Shown here in pieces: positions 54,343 to 62,592 of a DNA stretch of 64,000 bases (positions within the stretch are counted from its first letter, which is position 1; each line of letters begins with the position of its first letter). Origin of the DNA: Myxococcales bacterium 68-20 (lineage in GTDB: Bacteria > Myxococcota_A > Polyangia > Polyangiales > Polyangiaceae); the NCBI GenBank assembly GCA_001899635.1, contig MKVQ01000040.1, forward strand, positions 313,915-377,914. Direction: 5' to 3'. The notes below the pieces were generated by a model. It did not search any database. It was not told where the DNA came from and saw only the letters and a program-made list of their open reading frames with translations. The position numbers and the translations under genes were made by a program.

Positions 54343-56295
54343 TCACGGGCCGCCCCTGCGCTCGAGCGGGAGGCGCAATCTTGCGCACGTCCCAGTTGCG
54401 GTATCGGAGGTGAACTCGATCCAGCCTCCATGGGCCTCGATGATGCTCTTCACGATCGAAAGCCCAAGACCCGTTCCCATGGCCTTGGTGGTGAAGAACG
54501 GCTCGAACACGCGCTCTGCGAGGTCGGAGGGAATTCCGGGGCCGGTGTCCGAGACCTCGATTCGCGCGAGCGGGCCTCGCTTCCCCGACTCGATCGCCAC
54601 GCGGATTACCACGGAGCCGCCGACACCGGCGGCCTGTGCACCGTTGGTGAGGAGATTCACGAGGGCTTGGCGCATCATCGCCTGATCGAAGCTGATGCGC
54701 GGGAGATCGGACGGCACTTCGGAGGAGAAGGACGCGCAATCGGGACCGAGCTGCTGGACGGCCGCGCGGAGTGCCCCGTCGATCTCCTCCGCGAGCGAGT
54801 GTGGCTCGATCGAGGGCCTGACGGGGCGCGCGAAGTCGAGCAGATCCCGCATGAGCCTGTCGAGCCGCCGGCTCTCCTCACCCATGATCGAGAGGAGCAA
54901 GGCGACGTCACCGGTCCTCGGTAACAGCTTGGTCAGGGTGCCGAGCGAGTTGAAGAGAACCCCCAGGGGGTTACGTACCTCGTGCGCCAGCGTCGCCGCG
55001 AGCTGTCCCAGCGCCGCGAGCTTCTCCTGCTTGACGAGCTCCTCCTGAGCCAGTGCCAGCTGCTCGTAGCTTTGCTTCACCTTCTCGAACAGGCGCGCGT
55101 TCGCCACGGCCGTCGCCACCTGTACCGCGATGAGCTCGCCACGTTGGATTTCCGCTGCTTCCCAGACGCGCGCGCCATGAGTGTCGTCGATCACGACGAC
55201 CCCAATCGCGTTGCCATGCGCGATCAGGGGCAGCGCGACGAGGCTCTTCTGCCCGAAGCGCTGGACGAGATCACTCCGGGCTTCGCTCGAGTGTTCGACG
55301 TCGGCGACCAGCACCGTCTTCATCGTCCTCACTGCTCGAGCAGCAGCGGAAGTGGCAGCTATCGGAATGCGGATGGTTCGGACGAAGTCCCGCAGCTCCG
55401 CATTCGCGCTTGCGACTCCCCGAAGCACGTCTTCTTCGTCTTCGACGAGAGCGATGATCGCGTTCGATGCGCCGAGCATTCGCGCGAGGATGTCGGCCGA
55501 AGTCTCGAGGCGCTCGGCCAGCGAGTGCGAAGCGGTTACGGACCGTGCGACCTCTAGAAGCATGCGCATCTCGTCGAGCCGGGCGTTCGCATCCGCGAAC
55601 AGGCGCGCGTTCTCGACGTGCACGACGAGCAAATCCGAGAGGATCTCGGTGATACGAAGCTCGCGCTGGGTGTACGGCTCGTCACGGCGGCGCGACAGGT
55701 TCACCGTGCCGATGGGCAGGCCGCGTACGTAGAGCGGCACAGTGGCGACGTGAACGAAGCCCACCGCTAGCAGCACTTGTTGCGCCGCCGGGGGGAGGTT
55801 CGCTACCGGCGTTGCCGAGGCTCGGGCCCTCGAGGTGCTCTTGCCGGTCCACGTCCTGTCCACGCGCATTCGACCGAACGAATCCTGGAGCTGGTCGTAG
55901 TGCGGTTCGGAGACGACTCGGGTCAGCTCGTCCCCCGCTTCGTTCAGGCGGTAGACGACGGCGCCGTCACTCTCGGTGACCCGGATCGCAACGCGGAGCG
56001 CGAGCACGAGCATCTCATGGTGGTCACCGCTCGAGGTGGCATGACTCATCTCGCGAACGGCGTCGACCACACGAAGGAGATCGGCCTTCGACAGCTCGTG
56101 ATCCGAGGTCATCGGAGGCATGGGCCGTAGGAGGCCGTGTCCGTCGGAACGCCCGAGAGCGGAGCCCGTGGCCGGCGGCAGAGCCGTCGGTTGCTCGACC
56201 GAAGCCGCGTGCCCCTCGTGCCCATTCGTCGGTACTTTAGCACCGGCGGATGGGTTTGACGATTCGACCGATAAGCACGTTTTGGAGATTCGCAC
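54343..56295 (-). CDS. cytoplasmic sensor histidine kinase with two GAF domains
   Basis: 650 aa from a GTG at 56295; ATGs at 56121 and 56112 give 592 and 589 residues. There is no membrane segment. The first GAF (about 80-225) covers ALRVAIRVTESDGAVVYRL to LRITEILSDLLVVHVENARLF, and the second (about 240-400) covers ETSADILARMLGASNAIIAL to IAVQVATAVANARLFEKV. HisKA has H-box AHEVRNP, and the ATPase domain has LVNLLTNGAQAA, DTGPGIP and FFTTKAMGTGLGLSIVK. Double-GAF kinases usually sense a small ligand inside the cell. No receiver is fused or adjacent. Confidence 0.85.
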   Translation of the reverse strand: MRISKTCLSVESSNPSAGAKVPTNGHEGHAASVEQPTALPPATGSALGRSDGHGLLRPMPPMTSDHELSKADLLRVVDAVREMSHATSSGDHHEMLVLALRVAIRVTESDGAVVYRLNEAGDELTRVVSEPHYDQLQDSFGRMRVDRTWTGKSTSRARASATPVANLPPAAQQVLLAVGFVHVATVPLYVRGLPIGTVNLSRRRDEPYTQRELRITEILSDLLVVHVENARLFADANARLDEMRMLLEVARSVTASHSLAERLETSADILARMLGASNAIIALVEDEEDVLRGVASANAELRDFVRTIRIPIAATSAAARAVRTMKTVLVADVEHSSEARSDLVQRFGQKSLVALPLIAHGNAIGVVVIDDTHGARVWEAAEIQRGELIAVQVATAVANARLFEKVKQSYEQLALAQEELVKQEKLAALGQLAATLAHEVRNPLGVLFNSLGTLTKLLPRTGDVALLLSIMGEESRRLDRLMRDLLDFARPVRPSIEPHSLAEEIDGALRAAVQQLGPDCASFSSEVPSDLPRISFDQAMMRQALVNLLTNGAQAAGVGGSVVIRVAIESGKRGPLARIEVSDTGPGIPSDLAERVFEPFFTTKAMGTGLGLSIVKSIIEAHGGWIEFTSDTATGTCARLRLPLERRGGP

Positions 56296-56479
56296 CTCCA
56301 GTGTCGAGCCGCGATCCTTCTCCGCGTCGGGACGTGGTCGTATCGGGATAGGTATTCTTCGGCGAGCTCGATGTCCCCGAAGAGTCCCGATTAGCGGAAC
56401 GGGCGGCGAGCTCCCGAGCGGTGCCTTGCCCAGCAGCTCGCGTACCGCGATGGTGGCCCTTTGGGGACGACGTTGGCGT

Positions 56480-57388
56480 TCAGTGACCGAGGAGCGTCGC
56501 GTCGCCGCTCGCGGCCATCGAGCGGACCTTGTCGGCCGCGATCTTGCGCTGCTCGGGCGTGAGAATCGGGAGGATCTTCTCCGCGAGGCCGGTCATGCGA
56601 TCGGCGCCGAAGCGCGCCTGCGCGCCATGGGCCGGCGCGAGCTTGTCGAGATCGAGCTTCTCCTCGCGGAAAGCCTCGATCGCCCGCTTGCCATGGTGTC
56701 CGCCGCGCTTCCCCTCCGCGTGCGACGGACCGTGCTCGCCGCGCGCGCGGTGCCGCCAGCCTTCGTTGCCGCCCTTGTGGCCGCGGCCTTCCTTGTGGGC
56801 CTCGCGCATCGCTTCCCGGATCTGGGTCCTCTGATCGTCGGTGAGCTTCAGGTCGTCGGCGAGCTGCTTCAGCTTTCCGAAGCCGCCCTTCATGTGCTCG
56901 GCACGCTCGCCGCGCTTGCCCTTCATCTGCTTCTCGAGCGCGTCGACGAAGGCGTTGCGCTGCTCGGCGTCGAGGAGCCCGTGCAGCTTCGTGAGCGCCG
57001 CGCGGTCATCGGCGCGGATCTTCTCCAGGTCGGCCTTCACCTTGTCGAGCTTCGGCTGGAGGGCCGTCTTGTCGATCGAGCCCTTCTCCAGCTGGTCGGC
57101 GAAGGCGAGCATCAGGTCCTTGTGCGCGTCGGCCATCGGGGCGTGGCGCGCCTGCGCCTCCGAGGCGAGCTTCTCGATCTCGGTGCGCTGCTCGGGACGG
57201 AGTGGGACCTCACCGAGGGCGTCGCCGACCAGCTTCACGAAGCCATGGGTGTTCGTGCCGATCGGCGCCTTCGTCGCCGCGCTCGCGCTCGTCTGGGGCG
57301 AGTGCTCGACGGAGCCGCCACACGCGACTGCGGCCACGGAGATGCCGGCGACCGAGAGAGAGAATGCGATGCTTCGAACGAGCTTCAT
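56480..57388 (-). CDS. Spy/CpxP-like (LTXXQ-repeat) lipoprotein
   Basis: 302 aa from the ATG at 57388 with GGAGG seven bases before it. The signal peptide ends in AAVAC (Cys23). The mature chain is mostly helical and charged with repeated LRPEQRTEIEK, LLDAEQRN, LKLTDDQRTQI and LTPEQRKIA, i.e. the L-T-x-x-Q pattern of Spy/CpxP periplasmic chaperones. A His/Gly/Lys-rich stretch (about 210-240, HRARGEHGPSHAEGKRGGHHGKR in part) could bind metal. It probably acts as a periplasmic stress chaperone or metal sensor. Confidence 0.75.
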   Translation of the reverse strand: MKLVRSIAFSLSVAGISVAAVACGGSVEHSPQTSASAATKAPIGTNTHGFVKLVGDALGEVPLRPEQRTEIEKLASEAQARHAPMADAHKDLMLAFADQLEKGSIDKTALQPKLDKVKADLEKIRADDRAALTKLHGLLDAEQRNAFVDALEKQMKGKRGERAEHMKGGFGKLKQLADDLKLTDDQRTQIREAMREAHKEGRGHKGGNEGWRHRARGEHGPSHAEGKRGGHHGKRAIEAFREEKLDLDKLAPAHGAQARFGADRMTGLAEKILPILTPEQRKIAADKVRSMAASGDATLLGH

Positions 57389-57577
57389 CCAGTGACCTCC
57401 ACGCGAGTATGACGCGTGGAGGGCCGCTTCTGATTCGTCCCGGCCGGTAAAGAACCGTAAACGGTGCCAACCTGCCGTCATCGCGACGTTTTATCGCTTC
57501 GCGGGATCGCTTGGGCGGAGCGGTCGGCCGCCCGCATCGGCCCAGCCGCGCCGACTCTGCTCACGCGGTCAGGTCGT

Positions 57578-57602
57578 CGAAGGCGGCGCGAGGCCGCCTT
57601 CG
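57578..57602. terminator. 10-bp hairpin after the DUF2505 gene
   Basis: CGAAGGCGGC, five-base loop, GCCGCCTTCG, 50 bases beyond the DUF2505 stop on the minus strand. There is no T-run but the stem is very stable. Confidence 0.45.
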
Positions 57603-57653
57603 GTATCGCCAGGAGCTCGCTGCCCGAACGTGCGGGGGCGAGCTTCCCGCGGC

Positions 57654-58163
57654 CTACAGACCGGCCTCTTTGATGAACTGGTTCGTGAACGCCGTGCTGT
57701 TGTCGTACGACGATCGGAGGTCCGCCATGATGCGGTCCTCGACCATGCCGCCGACCATGAAGACCTTCACCTCGACGGAGATGCGGCACATGCGGCGGAT
57801 CTTCTTGTCGCTGATCTTCTCGATCCAGAGCTCGCCGTTCACCTTCGTCTTGTCGGCCATCGTGCTCGGCGTGACCTTGAACGAGTAGCGCTTCGCCGCC
57901 TTGTCGAACGTGCCCTCCTCCGTGTACGCGAGGCGGTCGCCGATCACCTTCTTCACCGGTCCGGGAAGGTCGCCGACGGGCGGATCGACCTGGATACGGC
58001 GGACGATCTTCGCGTCGTCCTCCTTCGAGTCGAGGACCTTCCAACCCGGGAACTTGAGCGCTCCTTCGAAGAGCTTCTTGTTGAAGGCCTCGTCGAACAC
58101 GATCTTCGTCCAGAAGGTGTCCTCGTCGGTGTCGATCTCGTGGCGGAGCGTGACTTCGGGCAT
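57654..58163 (-). CDS. DUF2505-family (START/SRPBCC-fold) protein
   Basis: 169 aa, ATG at 58163. It starts VTLRHEIDTDEDTFWTKIVFDEAFNKKLF and ends with VKVFMVGGMVEDRIMADLRSSYDNS (parts quoted). This is the DUF2505 pattern, with a helix-grip fold that forms a hydrophobic pocket. A lipid or polyketide-like ligand is likely, but none is known for the family. No signal peptide, so cytoplasmic. It stands alone, with hairpins on both sides. Confidence 0.8.
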   Translation of the reverse strand: MPEVTLRHEIDTDEDTFWTKIVFDEAFNKKLFEGALKFPGWKVLDSKEDDAKIVRRIQVDPPVGDLPGPVKKVIGDRLAYTEEGTFDKAAKRYSFKVTPSTMADKTKVNGELWIEKISDKKIRRMCRISVEVKVFMVGGMVEDRIMADLRSSYDNSTAFTNQFIKEAGL

Positions 58164-58299
58164 GACTCGATCCTCGGAAGCGGCGTCTGGCTACAAGGCG
58201 CCGGACGGGTGATGAAGCCGCCGAGCGCGACGGCAACGGTCGTGTTTCGAGCCCAGCAGCCTACCTAAAGCGTGTGCGTCGAGAGTCCCAAATGCGAAA

Positions 58300-58328
58300 C
58301 GGCCGCGCTCGTGCAACGAACGCGGCCG
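58300..58328 (-). terminator. strong hairpin terminator after the H1-like protein gene
   Basis: CGGCCGCG/CGCGGCCG outer stem, continued inside by TCGT/ACGA around GCA. On the minus strand it is followed by TTTCGCATTT, so it looks like a true intrinsic terminator for the gene ending at 58374. Confidence 0.6.
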
Positions 58329-58373
58329 TCTGCGTTCCCGGTCGCTCGAACGAACGAACGGGCTGCGTAAGCG

Positions 58374-58793
58374 TCAGGCCTTCTTGGCGGCCTTCTTCGC
58401 GGGGGCCTTCTTCTCGGTGGCCTTCTTCGGCGCTGCCGCTGCCGCCGCCTTCTTGGCGGCCGAGGCGGTGCGCTTCGAGGCCGACTGGTACATGTCCCAG
58501 AGGCGCGGTACGGGGTACGCGCCGAGGCGGGTCTTGTAGCCCTCGTCCTTCGAGCGCTTCTCGATCTCCGCGATCGCGTCGATGAGCTTCGCGCGCGTGC
58601 CGAACTTCTCCTTCACCGCGGTGAAGGTCGTGTGGAGCCGGAGGAGCTTCGCGTTGGAGACGTGGGCGAGGCCCTTCTTGGCGTTCAGGCGCGAGACCCA
58701 GAGGTCGTCGCTCTTCGCGAACTTCTCGAGCTCGGCGACGAGCTTCGCCTTGTCACCGAACGACTCCTTCACTGCTGCGATGGGGCTCTTCAT
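58374..58793 (-). CDS. small basic protein with histone-H1-like C-terminal tail
   Basis: 139 aa, ATG with AGGAG before it. Two similar helical units at the N-terminus (AVKESFGDKAKLVAELEKF near 7, AVKEKFGTRAKLIDAIAEI near 59) form an internal repeat. The last 40 residues are almost only Lys, Ala and Pro (KKAAAAAAPKKATEKKAPAKKAAKKA in part), as in histone H1 and in HC1/HctA-like bacterial proteins. A role in binding DNA or condensing the nucleoid is likely from composition, but no family is certain. It is a single gene with its own promoter and terminator. Confidence 0.65.
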   Translation of the reverse strand: MKSPIAAVKESFGDKAKLVAELEKFAKSDDLWVSRLNAKKGLAHVSNAKLLRLHTTFTAVKEKFGTRAKLIDAIAEIEKRSKDEGYKTRLGAYPVPRLWDMYQSASKRTASAAKKAAAAAAPKKATEKKAPAKKAAKKA

Positions 58794-58997
58794 GGCTTTC
58801 TCCTGAGGGTGCGCGAGATCACTCGCGCGGCAAAAGGGGCAGCTTCATTACCCCAGCCGACCCCCTCTTCGCAAGCGGGGCCCGCCGGTCGGCCCGCCGG
58901 TCCAGCTTTCTCGGGCGCCGGCCAAAGCCGAATCGCGGGACGCGTGTAAGGTCGACCTTGGCGGGGCGTTTCCTCCGTCGTCGGCTTCGGAGGTGTC

Positions 58998-59906
58998 ATG
59001 AGGTCACGATTCACAGCGCTCGGGCTCGTCGCGCTCTCTTCTGTCGTCGGTTGCGGCGGCGGCTACGACGGCAAGTCGGCCCCCCAGTCTCCCTCGACGG
59101 GCGGCTACGTCGCCTATCCGTCCCCCGCTGCCACTGCGGGGGAGAGGCGGATCGAGGCTGCCCCGCGGGACACTGTGCTGAGAGGCCAAGCGGTCGCGGC
59201 CCGCGAGGAGGCGCTCGAGGCGTCGTCGGCGACCGACAGCGACAGCGCGGGCGGCGCCCCCGCTCCGGCCCCGCCGCCGCCCCCGCCGCAACCCCCGCAG
59301 GCCGCGGAGCCGTCGGCTGCGATGAAGCCCGAGAAAGCGGATCCGACGACGGAGCCCGCGAAGAACCGCGACCTCGTCATCTACACCGCGCGTTTCACGA
59401 TGGCCGTCTACGAGGTCAACCGGGGCCTCGACGCGGTCGAGAAGATCGCGCGCGACAATGGCGGCTATCTCGGACACAAGAAGGATCGCGAGATCACCGT
59501 GCGCGTCCCGCGTGGGCGGTTCGAGGCGATGCTCGCGGCAGTCAACGGGATCGGCGACGTCCTCCATCGCGAGATCCAGGCCGAAGACGTGACCGATGAG
59601 CACGTCGACCTCGAGATCCGGATCAAGAACGCGCGTGCCATGCAGCGGCGGCTCACCGACCTGCTCACCAGGGCGAGCGTGAAGGACGCGCTCGAGATCG
59701 AGAAGGAGCTCCATCGCGTGACGGAGGAGCTCGAACGCCTCGAAGGACGCATGAAGGTCCTGAAGGACCGCATCGCCTTCTCGACGATCACCGTCATCTT
59801 CGAGCCGCGAAATGCCCAGATCGTCGCCGCCCGAGCGCGCCTCCCGTTCCCGTGGCTCCAGGCGTTGAACCTCCCGTCGCTCCTCTCGCTCTACGAGGAA
59901 AAATGA
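58998..59906 (+). CDS. DUF4349 lipoprotein
   Basis: 302 aa, ATG with GGAGG before it. The lipobox is SVVGC (Cys19). A Pro/Ala-rich linker (about 60-110) leads to the DUF4349 domain (about 122-280). That domain has DLVIYTARFTMAVYEVN, IARDNGGYLGHKKDREITVRVP and the coiled coil DALEIEKELHRVTEELERLEGRMKVLKDR (parts quoted). The family normally ends in a membrane helix; here only a short hydrophobic FPWLQALNLPSLLSLY remains. Function unknown, at the cell envelope. Its stop overlaps the next start (ATGA). Confidence 0.8.
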   Translation: MRSRFTALGLVALSSVVGCGGGYDGKSAPQSPSTGGYVAYPSPAATAGERRIEAAPRDTVLRGQAVAAREEALEASSATDSDSAGGAPAPAPPPPPPQPPQAAEPSAAMKPEKADPTTEPAKNRDLVIYTARFTMAVYEVNRGLDAVEKIARDNGGYLGHKKDREITVRVPRGRFEAMLAAVNGIGDVLHREIQAEDVTDEHVDLEIRIKNARAMQRRLTDLLTRASVKDALEIEKELHRVTEELERLEGRMKVLKDRIAFSTITVIFEPRNAQIVAARARLPFPWLQALNLPSLLSLYEEK

Positions 59907-60421
59907 AACGCGCGCTCGCCGTCCTCTCCATCGCCGTGCTCGCCTTCGCTGCCAGCGCCTGCGGCCGGCCGTTCGACGTCAAGACCGCGCCGGGCTTCGT
60001 CCCGCTGGAGAACCAGACCTCGTACGAGTACCGCGCCACGAGCCCGGAGGGCGTCGTCGTCGCCGTTCGCGTCGTCGAGGACGAGAAGCGCGGCGATCTC
60101 GCGTTTTGGACGCAAGCGATCACGCTCCAGCTCCGCGATGTCTCGGGCTATGCGCTGCTCGACAGCGTCGACGTGGAGTCACGCGACGGCACGAAGGGCA
60201 AGCTGCTGAAGTTCGGACACGACGAGGGCGACAAGCCGTTCGCCTACTGGGTCACGATCTATCCGGCGCAAGAGAAGCTCTTCCTCGTCGAGGCCGGCGG
60301 CGCGAAAGACGCCTTCGAGCGCGCGAAGCCGAGCGTCGAGTGGATGCTGAAGAGCGTGCGCGTGCGTTGCGACACGATCGTGAGCCCGGTGCTCGCCTCG
60401 AGGACGTGCAACCGCTGGTAG
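59903..60421 (+). CDS. lipoprotein coupled to the DUF4349 gene
   Basis: 172 aa, ATG with GAGGAA right before it. The signal peptide ends in AASAC (Cys20). The mature domain is alpha/beta with VVVAVRVVEDEKRG and FAYWVTIYPAQEKLFLVEAGG and two late Cys (CDTI, CNRW). No family is recognised. Because it overlaps the DUF4349 gene it probably acts with that protein at the outer membrane. Confidence 0.65.
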   Translation: MKRALAVLSIAVLAFAASACGRPFDVKTAPGFVPLENQTSYEYRATSPEGVVVAVRVVEDEKRGDLAFWTQAITLQLRDVSGYALLDSVDVESRDGTKGKLLKFGHDEGDKPFAYWVTIYPAQEKLFLVEAGGAKDAFERAKPSVEWMLKSVRVRCDTIVSPVLASRTCNRW

Positions 60422-60475
60422 CCGCGCAGAGGCCGGCGGGCTCAGCTTGTTCGTCGGAAAGCACGTGCTCGGGGC

Positions 60476-62083
60476 TCAGCGCCACAAGCGAGCGAGGATC
60501 GGGTGGAACTTGCCGTCGAGTTGCACGAAGAGCAGCACGAGGACGCGTTGCTCTTGAAGGACGAGCCCGCGCACGTCGGCGATCCCGCCGATGGCAGGCA
60601 GGGACCGCGTTCCCCCGGGACTGAAGATGGAGTCGACGGTGCCGTCGACGAAGCGAGTGAGCACGACGCGGGTGTCGGTCGGGGAGCGCTGCTCGTTGGA
60701 TGCGGCGATGATCCCGTCGGTCTCGTCGACGACGGCGTTCAGGTACTGAAGGTCGTGGCTGCCTTTGACGTAGGCCATCCCATTGTGGTCTGGCCCGAAC
60801 GTCGTATCGAACTTGTCGCCGTCGAGGCGGACGACGACTCCACCCACCGTGTCGTCGAAGTCGGTCTTACCAATGCCGACGATGCGACCCTTGCTGTCGA
60901 GCCGGAAGCCATTCAGCTCCGCCTCGACGGCGTCGGCTGGCTTCGGGACCGCGAGGAATCCAGTGTTGCCGAAGGTGGTGTCCAGCGACCCGGTCTCACT
61001 CAAACGGAAGACGTCCGAACCACCCTGCCGCGTGCCATAGATCGCTCCGCTCGCGGTGGCGACCAATGCTCCGGCGAGCGTGTCGAGCACGGCGCTGCTC
61101 GTCAGGGTGAACGTGTTGTCGATCGTCCCGGACGTAGAGACCCGCCTCACGTAGTTGCTCGACCCGGTGTGTCCGCGCACGAGCGCGCGTTCTTTCGCAT
61201 CGACGGTGACACCGAAGACGGCGGTCCCGTTCGTGAGCGCAAAGCCGCCGGCTCCATACGTGGTGTCGAGGAAGCTTCCGTTCGTCGCGGTGCCGGAGAC
61301 GCGTGCGACCCAGGCGACGTTTCCGGCGCCGCCGAGGTCGTCGTTCCCGCCGACGAGCACCTTCCCATCGGCCTGGAGCGCGAGGCGTACGCAGAAGATC
61401 GGGGTGTCGCCCGGCCGACGGAAATCGACGATGCCGTTCGTCCCCCACCCGCTCGCGTCGATCGCACCGTTCGGAGTGGTGCGAAAGACGCGACATTTCT
61501 TGGGGTCGCCCAAGTCGGGAAGCAGGAGGTAGATGCGCCCCTCGTTGTCGGCGATCGCATCCATGATCGACTCGCCGACGTTCGAGCTCGCGAGATCGAC
61601 GACACCAGCCGCGCCGAAGGTCGTGTCCGCCTCGCCGCTCTTGCCGCGAAGGGTGACCTCGACGTCGGTCGAGACCATGATCGGATTCGCTCCCTCGAAC
61701 GTCGCGGTGATCTTGGCGCGCGAGAATGCTTGGGTGCTGGATGAGGTCGAGAGCCGAATCGTGGCGGTAGTCTGACCGGCCGCGATCGTCGGTGCTCCGT
61801 CCGCGGTGACGCCGTCGGGCAGCTTGTCGATCTCGATCTTCACCGGTCCGTCGAAGCCGGTGCGCGTGATGGTGACCTTGACGTCGGTCGCGACGTTCGG
61901 CGGAACGAAGACGCGAGGGGTCGCTTCCACCTGCAGTGTGGCGGGCGCTGCGCTCTCGAGCACCGCAGCATCGTTCGACGCCCCAGCGTCTTCTCCGTTG
62001 GGACCGAACACCGGCTCGCTTCCGACGCATGCGTAGAGCACCGCGATGGAGGCGAAGAGGGAACCGCCAAGCCAAGCTTTCAT
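60476..62083 (-). CDS. delta-60 repeat beta-propeller lipoprotein
   Basis: 535 aa from the ATG at 62083. The hydrophobic leader ends in VLYAC (lipobox Cys19, with Tyr at an unusual place). A beta-sandwich (about 55-140, VKVTITRTGFDGPVKIEID) is followed by repeated blade motifs of the delta-60 repeat type. Each holds D-TTFG-x-G-x and a strand such as LALQADGKVLVGG or FRLDSKGRIVGIG. About six blades are visible, ending FHPILARLWR. These proteins form secreted propellers of unknown binding role. It converges with the lipoprotein pair. Confidence 0.78.
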   Translation of the reverse strand: MKAWLGGSLFASIAVLYACVGSEPVFGPNGEDAGASNDAAVLESAAPATLQVEATPRVFVPPNVATDVKVTITRTGFDGPVKIEIDKLPDGVTADGAPTIAAGQTTATIRLSTSSSTQAFSRAKITATFEGANPIMVSTDVEVTLRGKSGEADTTFGAAGVVDLASSNVGESIMDAIADNEGRIYLLLPDLGDPKKCRVFRTTPNGAIDASGWGTNGIVDFRRPGDTPIFCVRLALQADGKVLVGGNDDLGGAGNVAWVARVSGTATNGSFLDTTYGAGGFALTNGTAVFGVTVDAKERALVRGHTGSSNYVRRVSTSGTIDNTFTLTSSAVLDTLAGALVATASGAIYGTRQGGSDVFRLSETGSLDTTFGNTGFLAVPKPADAVEAELNGFRLDSKGRIVGIGKTDFDDTVGGVVVRLDGDKFDTTFGPDHNGMAYVKGSHDLQYLNAVVDETDGIIAASNEQRSPTDTRVVLTRFVDGTVDSIFSPGGTRSLPAIGGIADVRGLVLQEQRVLVLLFVQLDGKFHPILARLWR

Positions 62084-62177
62084 GCGGCGAGAATAGCCGA
62101 TGCGCGACGCCGCGCCCCGTACCGGAAGAGTCGCTCGCGACCGAGATCGTCCTTTACAACGAGAGCTCCACCCCCCT

Positions 62178-62325
62178 ACAGACAAGCGAGTCTGGGCGAG
62201 CGTCGAGAAGTCGGCGCGGTCGGTGATCCGCGACGCGTTCGCAGAGGCCCTGCGGCGCGACCCCGAAAAGACTCGCCGATGGGTCGTTCGGGTCGACGGC
62301 AAGCCCAAGCAGCTTGGCGCCGTGA
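62178..62325 (+). pseudogene. fragment of an ISKra4-type transposase
   Basis: About 49 codons read [16 protein letters not shown] then [24 protein letters not shown]. This fits the conserved VWASLEK-DAFxEAxRRDP-RWVVLVDG core of ISKra4-family transposases. No start, no flanking transposase and no terminal repeats are seen, and downstream the frame loses the pattern. The rest of the 509-base gap between the propeller start (62083) and gltX (62593) shows no other gene. Confidence 0.55.
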
Positions 62326-62592
62326 AGGGCCGAGGCGCGACGCGCGGGCGTCAAGGTCAGGATCGCGGCGCGCAAGGCTGTCCGTGCCGGTGCCGGGCAC
62401 GGTGCCGCCCGAACGGCCTCGTCGTCCTCGCGCTTCAGCCTCGAGCGATGCAGATCGGGCTGTCCGCATACTTCGAGGGCTACGCCGTGCGCTGCGGCCT
62501 GCCGGCGGAGCCCCGGCCTGGTCGATCTCGACCGGACGAATGGCTGGTCTCGACCAAAAGGGCGCGAGTTTGCTACTCGTGAACGCTCCACA

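Noticed and set aside
56296-56479. Possible remnant of a regulator gene upstream of the GAF kinase (minus-strand GDIELAEEYLSRYD-like peptide)
   Set aside because: Only about 20 codons look protein-like and no family could be recognised.
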